Below, piece after piece: positions 59,581-64,000 of a stretch of 64,000 bases of DNA. Each line of letters begins with the position of its first letter. Positions within the stretch are counted from its first letter, which is position 1. The notes beneath the pieces are model-generated. The model saw only the letters and a program-made list of their open reading frames with translations, was not told the DNA's origin and did no database searches. The position numbers and the translations under genes were made by a program. The DNA comes from Crocinitomicaceae bacterium (GTDB lineage: Bacteria; Bacteroidota; Bacteroidia; Flavobacteriales_D; Crocinitomicaceae). Location of the stretch: positions 186,001 to 250,000 of the forward strand of contig JAJTCM010000001.1 in assembly GCA_021325675.1 (NCBI GenBank), read 5' to 3'.

Positions 59581-59683
59581 GATAGTAATTTACACCAAGG
59601 TGATAGTATTTATATCTTTTAAAAATATTTAACAATTAATTTTGATAGTATTACTATTGTCTAAGATAGTTTTTATATTTTTG
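59581..59683. promoter_or_regulatory. Divergent control region with candidate TetR operators and promoter
   Basis: The palindrome ATAGTA-T-TACTAT lies at 59645-59657 and CACC-AA-GGTG at 59593-59602. GATAGTA also occurs at 59581, 59602 and 59644, with AGATAGT at 59664. A plus-strand promoter is seen as TTG (59657-59659) and TATTTTTG (59676-59683), spacer 16. The first palindrome covers the -33 region, as expected for a repressor site. Confidence 0.6.
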
Positions 59684-59702
59684 TACCATCAATAAAGAAA
59701 TT

Positions 59703-60596
59703 ATGTTAATCAATAAAAGAGTTCCGGTTTCATACATACTTAACAAAATTAAGTTTGAGATCTTCTATGTCCTGGTTATCGGGCTTTTGGTACATTACAT
59801 AACCACCAGGTTTAAGGCCGTCATTCCTGAAATGCCAATAACAATACCAGCTTTTATAGGTACTGCCATTTCAGTAATCCTTTCGTTTAAGCTAAGCCAG
59901 TCTTATGACCGGTGGTGGGAAGCCCGGAAAATCTGGGGAAGCATTGTAAACGATAGCAGAAGCTTTGTATTGCAGCTGCAATCCTTTGTTTCAAAAGACA
60001 AACAGGACGAGATAAAAGAAATTGCGTTCCGGCACATCGCCTGGTGTTTTAGCCTGGGGCAAAGCCTGAGGGAGCTCGACGCCACAGAAAACCTCGGGAA
60101 ATTTATTTCAGGGGACGATTTAGATAAAATAGAAGCGCACGCGAACAAGCCCCTTGCTTTATTGCAGCTGAACGCACTGCAAATTAAGGAACTGAAAGAA
60201 AACGGGAACCTGGATGTTTTCAGCTACATTCAAATAAATAATACTTTAGTCAATTTCTCAAATGCAATGGGCATGGCGGAACGGATTAAAAGCACTGTGT
60301 TTCCTGTTACATACAGGTTATTTCTTCATTTCTTCATTTACATTTTTGTAGTGACCCTTTCCATAGCCTTGCGGGATATCGAGAGTTATTTCGAAATTCC
60401 CCTTTTATTAACCGTTTCAACGATATTCTTCCTTTTGGAAAAGTCAGCCACTCATTTACAGGATCCCTTCAAAAACAGGCCTACCGATACGGCTATGACA
60501 ACCATTGCTACCACAATTGAAATCAATATCAAGCAATTATTAGGGGAGAAGGAAGTGCCTGAGCCCCTGCCACCAAAAAACTTTTATTCACTGTAA
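59703..60596 (+). CDS. Bestrophin-family anion channel
   Basis: The 297-residue membrane protein matches bacterial bestrophins: VPVSYILNKIKFEIFYVLVI, IPAFIGTAISVILSFKLSQS, YDRWWEARKIWGSIVNDSR, and later FPVTYRLFLHFFIYIFVVTL and ATHLQDPFKNRPTDTAMTTI. Bestrophins are pentameric anion channels; algal ones carry bicarbonate to the thylakoid for carbonic anhydrase. The next gene is a beta-carbonic anhydrase (20 bases away), so bicarbonate transport is plausible here. Confidence 0.87.
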   Translation: MLINKRVPVSYILNKIKFEIFYVLVIGLLVHYITTRFKAVIPEMPITIPAFIGTAISVILSFKLSQSYDRWWEARKIWGSIVNDSRSFVLQLQSFVSKDKQDEIKEIAFRHIAWCFSLGQSLRELDATENLGKFISGDDLDKIEAHANKPLALLQLNALQIKELKENGNLDVFSYIQINNTLVNFSNAMGMAERIKSTVFPVTYRLFLHFFIYIFVVTLSIALRDIESYFEIPLLLTVSTIFFLLEKSATHLQDPFKNRPTDTAMTTIATTIEINIKQLLGEKEVPEPLPPKNFYSL

Positions 60597-60616
60597 GTCA
60601 ATTAAAAAATAAATAG

Positions 60617-61240
60617 ATGCACACACACTCCAAAGAAACACAAAGCAGCTTAACCCCTGCAGCCGCCCTCCGGATTTTGAAAGAAGGAAATCAGCGGTTC
60701 ATTCACAACCTCAAGGCTAACCGGAACTTATTACAGCAAGTCAATGAAACTTCCTCAGGCCAGTTTCCCTTTGCAACAATTTTAAGCTGCATAGATAGCC
60801 GTACGTCGGCTGAGCTCATTTTTGACCAGGGTTTGGGAGATATTTTTAGTATCCGGATTGCAGGGAATATACTGAACGAGGATATTTTAGGGAGCATGGA
60901 ATTTGCTACAAAAATTGCAGGATCAAAAATCATTGTTGTACTTGGGCATACAAAATGCGGGGCGATTATAGGCGCCTGCAACCACGTTGAAATGGGAAAT
61001 CTCACGACGCTGCTCAATAAAATCCAGCCTGCGGTAGTAAGCGAAAAGGAGACAACGACAAACCGGACAGGGTCAAATTCAGGTTTTGTAAACAATGTTA
61101 CTGAAATTAATGTGCACTTAACCATTGAAAGAATAAAAAAAGAAAGTGCTGTTATTGCAGAATTAGAACAAGCGGGAAGCATTAAAATTATAGGCGGGAT
61201 TTATGATGTAGAAACCGGGGAGGTAACATTTTACGAATAA
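60617..61240 (+). CDS. Beta-class carbonic anhydrase
   Basis: The 207-residue enzyme interconverts CO2 and bicarbonate. Zinc ligands are C58 (ILSCIDSR), H111 and C114 (LGHTKCGA), with the D60-R62 dyad. No signal peptide is seen, so it is cytoplasmic, in contrast to exported alpha forms. It follows the bestrophin gene by 20 bases, likely on one message under TetR control. A gamma-type protein at 33479 may be a second carbonic anhydrase. Confidence 0.92.
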   Translation: MHTHSKETQSSLTPAAALRILKEGNQRFIHNLKANRNLLQQVNETSSGQFPFATILSCIDSRTSAELIFDQGLGDIFSIRIAGNILNEDILGSMEFATKIAGSKIIVVLGHTKCGAIIGACNHVEMGNLTTLLNKIQPAVVSEKETTTNRTGSNSGFVNNVTEINVHLTIERIKKESAVIAELEQAGSIKIIGGIYDVETGEVTFYE

Positions 61241-61355
61241 ATGTCTGCTGGTTTCCATGCTTGCTGAACCGGTTTGGGATTAATAACGAAAGCTCATGGG
61301 CTTTTGTTAAATGAAGGATTTCTTTACCTATTTTAGCTCCTCAAAACAAACGCTG

Positions 61356-61715
61356 ATGCTCACAGGAATCCATCCCAAGCTCCCCATGCGCGACAAAGCT
61401 GCGACGCGCGCTTACTACGTCGGTCAATTAGGCTTTGAAAACTTTGGCCAGTCGGATTATGAAGGCTATCTCATGGTGCAGAAAGACAATATCCAAATCC
61501 ATTTCTTCGAGTTTAAAGAGCTTGATCCGAAGGATAATTACGGGCAGGTATATATCCGCACTGACGATATAGATACGCTTTACCGGTCTTTGCTTGACAG
61601 GCAGGTCGAAATCCATCCAAACGGAAAACTGGAAATGAAGCCTTGGGGACAGAAAGAATTTGCCTTGCTCGACCCGGATAATAACCTGTTGACTTTCGGG
61701 CAAAGCATACTTTAA
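61356..61715 (+). CDS. VOC-family (glyoxalase/bleomycin-resistance-like) protein
   Basis: The 119-residue protein begins MLTGIHPKLPMRDKAATRAY and has FYVGQLGFE-type (here YYVGQLGFENFG), IQIHFFEFKEL, VYIRTDDIDTLYRSL and GQKEFALLDPDNNLLTFGQ blocks. These are typical of the paired beta-alpha-beta-beta-beta units of VOC proteins. Bleomycin-resistance-like members bind drugs; others are dioxygenases or lyases. A 15-codon longer form from 61311 is possible, but the ATG at 61356 fits the family start. Function not assigned. Confidence 0.8.
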   Translation: MLTGIHPKLPMRDKAATRAYYVGQLGFENFGQSDYEGYLMVQKDNIQIHFFEFKELDPKDNYGQVYIRTDDIDTLYRSLLDRQVEIHPNGKLEMKPWGQKEFALLDPDNNLLTFGQSIL

Positions 61716-61753
61716 TCTAATTGGTATATTTGTCCTTCGGCTTACAACATTTT

Positions 61754-61849
61754 ATGTATAATCTTGGTGCCAAACGAATAGAAAAGCCATTTTGGAGTGA
61801 AGGTCGTTTTTGGGAAATGGTTTGGGATCAGGGAATGAGCCGGAAATAG
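61754..61849 (+). CDS. Possible 31-residue peptide
   Basis: The frame encodes MYNLGAKRIEKPFWSEGRFW and 11 more residues. A perfect -7 box TATATTTG lies at 61725-61732, 21 bases before the ATG. It might be a small protein or the remaining start of a lost gene. No similarity recognised. Confidence 0.3.
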   Translation: MYNLGAKRIEKPFWSEGRFWEMVWDQGMSRK

Positions 61850-61874
61850 TATTTACCTTTGAAAAAGCAAAAAT

Positions 61875-62231
61875 ATGAGTTACGATATCCATTTATACAG
61901 CAGCATTGTCAGGGAAAAACACCGGGAAAGCAAAAGGGAAGATTTTTTTGAAAACAGCGCCAACTTGTCTGAATTTACTCCTGAGCAGAAAGAAGCCCTC
62001 AAAGACCGGCTTCTATCTTACGGTTATTATATTGAAAGTGAAGGAGATGGACAAATTGCTTTCGGCTTCACAAATGACGAAGGTGTAAGCGCGCTGCTGA
62101 CATCTAACGGCCTGTATTTCTCTGCCACCGGCGAAGGTGTTTTTGAAATCAGCATGACCGCTTCCGAATTTACCGATTCAGGCGAATTAGCTAAGTACGA
62201 TCCTCAAAACGGTGGATGGGAGGAAATTTGA
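61875..62231 (+). CDS. Hypothetical cytoplasmic protein
   Basis: The 118-residue acidic protein begins MSYDIHLYSSIVREKHRESK and has EFTPEQKEALKDRLLSYGY and a C-terminal beta part (GVSALLTSNGLYFSATGEGV). The MSYDI-type start is shared with a group of small proteins of unknown role in many bacteria. A TACCTTTG -7 box at 61854-61861 precedes it. It stands alone. Confidence 0.6.
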   Translation: MSYDIHLYSSIVREKHRESKREDFFENSANLSEFTPEQKEALKDRLLSYGYYIESEGDGQIAFGFTNDEGVSALLTSNGLYFSATGEGVFEISMTASEFTDSGELAKYDPQNGGWEEI

Positions 62232-62262
62232 AGGTGAAGCAAAAGTCAGTTCACTTTCAAAA

Positions 62263-62907
62263 TCAATGAATTATAAACCTGAGAATAACGGAGATTTCGT
62301 CAGCCCGGCTCAGCACCATGAAATGTCTGCCGCCCCTGATCCGGATGTCGCAGCTCACAAAACGGATTGGTAAAATGTAATCTTTCGTTCCGTGAATGTG
62401 GGTAAGATTGCCCGGAACATACGTGTTTTTCCAGCTCAGCACCTGGTCAACAGACCAGCGCAGGTAATTCGGGCTTGTTTCCTCCAGGATGATTTTCAGT
62501 AACCGGCGTTCCAACGGTGTTTTCGCCCCAAACAACCAATCCGAAAACCGGTTGGGCCATTTCAGTAAACGTGTTGGGACGAGTTTATGCAATCCCAATG
62601 TCCCGGTCCATCGAAAGTAGAAAGGGATTTCCCGGCGGGTTTTAGCGGAGGACAGCAAAATTATCTGCTCACAGGAAACAAGCTTTGAAACTTCGATCGC
62701 CATCATCCCGCCGAAGGATAAGCCGATCAATACCGGGTTTTCATGCTTGATTTGTTCCAGTAAACGCGCTGCATATTCGTTGATGCTTTCTTTTTCCAGA
62801 GGTTCGATCCATTGGATAAAATGAACGTGGTGCTCTCCAAAGTCCAGTTTCTGAAATACCCGCTCATCCGCCCCGAGCCCGCTTAAGATATAGATGTTTT
62901 TTATCAT
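62263..62907 (-). CDS. Alpha/beta hydrolase
   Basis: The 214-residue protein is a compact alpha/beta hydrolase. It has YILSGLGADERVF near the start (oxyanion region) and the nucleophile elbow G-L-S64-F-G-G in LIGLSFGGMMAIE. The acid is probably in HIHGTKDYILP, and the catalytic His is in GGRHFMVLSRADEI. No signal peptide, so cytoplasmic. Substrate unknown; esterase-like. Monocistronic. Confidence 0.82.
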   Translation of the reverse strand: MIKNIYILSGLGADERVFQKLDFGEHHVHFIQWIEPLEKESINEYAARLLEQIKHENPVLIGLSFGGMMAIEVSKLVSCEQIILLSSAKTRREIPFYFRWTGTLGLHKLVPTRLLKWPNRFSDWLFGAKTPLERRLLKIILEETSPNYLRWSVDQVLSWKNTYVPGNLTHIHGTKDYILPIRFVSCDIRIRGGRHFMVLSRADEISVILRFIIH

Positions 62908-62995
62908 AATTAGCTGATGTGTTAATTAGCTAATATGCTAATTGGTTCAAATATGCGTACTCCGCGAAAAAACCTGCGGAAATCAGCGGGAGAAA

Positions 62996-63301
62996 TTATA
63001 TCCCAACATACTCCAAAGCCGCTTGCGCAAATTCCGCCCATTTATCCGAATAATCCCCCGGAACCTGGACCCATTCCTTCATCGGGCGGTGCTTACCCGA
63101 AGGATCAAACAGCTGTGCGCCATCCAGTGCCAAAGCTTCCCGGTGCATATCTCCGGTGAGCTTAAACACCATTTCATTGTTGAAGAAACTGATAAATGCT
63201 TTCCCGTTTATTTTGAAGCATGGTTTGCCGAATAACTGGCTTTCCACCGTATCAGGGAGCTCATTGCCGATTTTCAGATAAAGTTGATGCTCTGTTGTCA
63301 T
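62996..63301 (-). CDS. TfoX/YjbR-like small protein
   Basis: The 101-residue protein has PDTVESQLFGKPCFKINGKA, AFISFFNNEMVFKLTGD, and PMKEWVQVPGDYSDKWAEFA. This pattern of a small domain with GKPCFK...KAF.SF is that of TfoX N-terminal or YjbR-like proteins, which in other bacteria are linked to competence or DNA binding. No TfoX C-terminal domain follows. The assignment is by motif pattern only. Confidence 0.6.
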   Translation of the reverse strand: MTTEHQLYLKIGNELPDTVESQLFGKPCFKINGKAFISFFNNEMVFKLTGDMHREALALDGAQLFDPSGKHRPMKEWVQVPGDYSDKWAEFAQAALEYVGI

Positions 63302-63383
63302 AATGCAAAGATATAAATAGATTGTTGGATTTTAGACCTTTAGATTATTAGAAAAACCAAGATCCAATCATCTGATAATCCAG

Positions 63384-63985
63384 TCAAATTAATTTCTCCG
63401 TATAAAACCGCACCATCGGCCGGCTCTTCGAAGTCTGGTCAACGATTTCAAAACCGGCGCGTTCAAAGCTTTTGTAGAGACCGATCCACGCGAAAGCATC
63501 AGGCAATTTTTCCTGGGTCGGAATGGTCGGGTAAGCTTCGATGATTGCAATTCCCTGTTCTTTGGCGTAGCGTGTCAAACCCTGCAGTAAGGCGACTGAA
63601 ACGCCCATCCTGCGGAAATCTTTTGCAATAAAAGTGCAGGGAACTGACCAGGCTTGCTGTCAATGGGTTTGTGCACCCGGGACCGGGATAACTTCACAAA
63701 ATCCTCCCGCGGTGAAAATGCGCACCAGGCAACGGGAATGTCTTCGTAAAAAGCGAGCAGTCCTGTGGGTTTCCCGGCTTTTACCAAAGCATATTTGGCT
63801 TCTTTGTTGCCTTTGTTGCTTTTTCCTTCCTCAAAATCGCTTTTCGATAAGCGAAAAGACATGCACCAGCAATTGCCGCAAGCGCCTTTTGCCCCGAAAA
63901 GCTCTTCGAATTTGCCCCAGTTTTGGAGGGTTAAAGGTTCAAAGCGCAAAGAGCTCAGAAATCCGGTGTCATGCTCTTTTTTCAT
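63384..63985 (-). pseudogene. GNAT-family N-acetyltransferase interrupted by a one-base frameshift
   Basis: The first frame (63985 to about 63650) encodes a GNAT start: LTLQNWGKFEELFGAKGACG, CWCMSFRLSKSDF, and GLLAFYEDIPVAWCAFSPRE up to HKPIDSKP. The second frame (about 63648 to 63384) continues with SVPCTFIAKDFRRMGVSVAL (the acetyl-CoA loop), IIEAYPTIPTQ and FERAGFEIVDQ. One added base near 63649 would restore K-P-W-S-V-P-C, the expected family sequence. Either the gene is recently inactivated or this is a sequencing error. The intact protein would have about 200 residues. Confidence 0.85.
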
Positions 63986-64000
63986 GCAGTAAAAATTTCG

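Overview
The window looks like chromosomal DNA of a Bacteroidota bacterium of the order Flavobacteriales, plausibly Crocinitomicaceae/Fluviicola-like. The evidence is: seven proteins with type IX secretion (T9SS) C-terminal sorting domains; a PorU2/PorV2-type gene pair; DUF4924, DUF2490, DUF4956 and SiaC/DUF1987 proteins; fused E1 alpha/beta dehydrogenase; and promoters of the Bacteroidota type (-33 TTTG or TTG, about 19 bases, then -7 TAnnTTTG). No tRNA, rRNA, CRISPR array, prophage or insertion sequence was found. The family placement is inference.

Layout. 1-4971 (minus): cut-off glycosyltransferase, secreted serine hydrolase, cysteine desulfurase, then a three-gene cassette of a DoxX-like membrane protein and two paralogous small exported proteins. 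5111-7445 (plus): lpxD and an RsbU-like phosphatase. 7514-13713 (minus): porV2-porU2. 13827-20787 (plus): pssA-purS-aldehyde dehydrogenase, a coiled-coil membrane protein, fused branched-chain 2-oxoacid dehydrogenase E1 and a secreted endonuclease. 20784-27760 (minus): a small membrane protein and two large T9SS cargo proteins. 27827-36378: mixed housekeeping genes including a GlcD-like oxidase, an OmpH/Skp-like lipoprotein, a SiaC-like protein next to a small Ser/Thr kinase, and a gamma-carbonic-anhydrase-like protein. 36394-36812 is a structured non-coding stretch with a 4.5S-RNA-like core. 36813-45678: pdhA and pdhC, cdd, an OmpA protein, mtaB and a glutamate/dicarboxylate symporter.

The most system-like region is 45841-52747. 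Eight minus-strand genes follow each other closely: cyanophycinase, exported TonB-domain protein, CotH kinase with a sorting domain, lipoprotein, YD-repeat-like protein, VTC polyphosphate-polymerase domain, DUF4956 membrane protein and DUF2490 barrel. The last five overlap or are 3 bases apart. 53058-54875 is rpsA with a strong promoter and a structured leader. 55103-58852 holds a two-helix membrane protein and an operon starting with a secreted protein of six 85-residue FG-GAP-like modules. 58889-61240 is a TetR / bestrophin / beta-carbonic-anhydrase module with candidate operators. The window ends with small stress or hypothetical genes and a frameshifted acetyltransferase.

Intergenic DNA is rich in short elements with inverted ends, in at least five sequence families. 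There is also a possible remnant of a zeta-toxin-like gene at 29380. All assignments come from reading motifs by eye; no searches were run.
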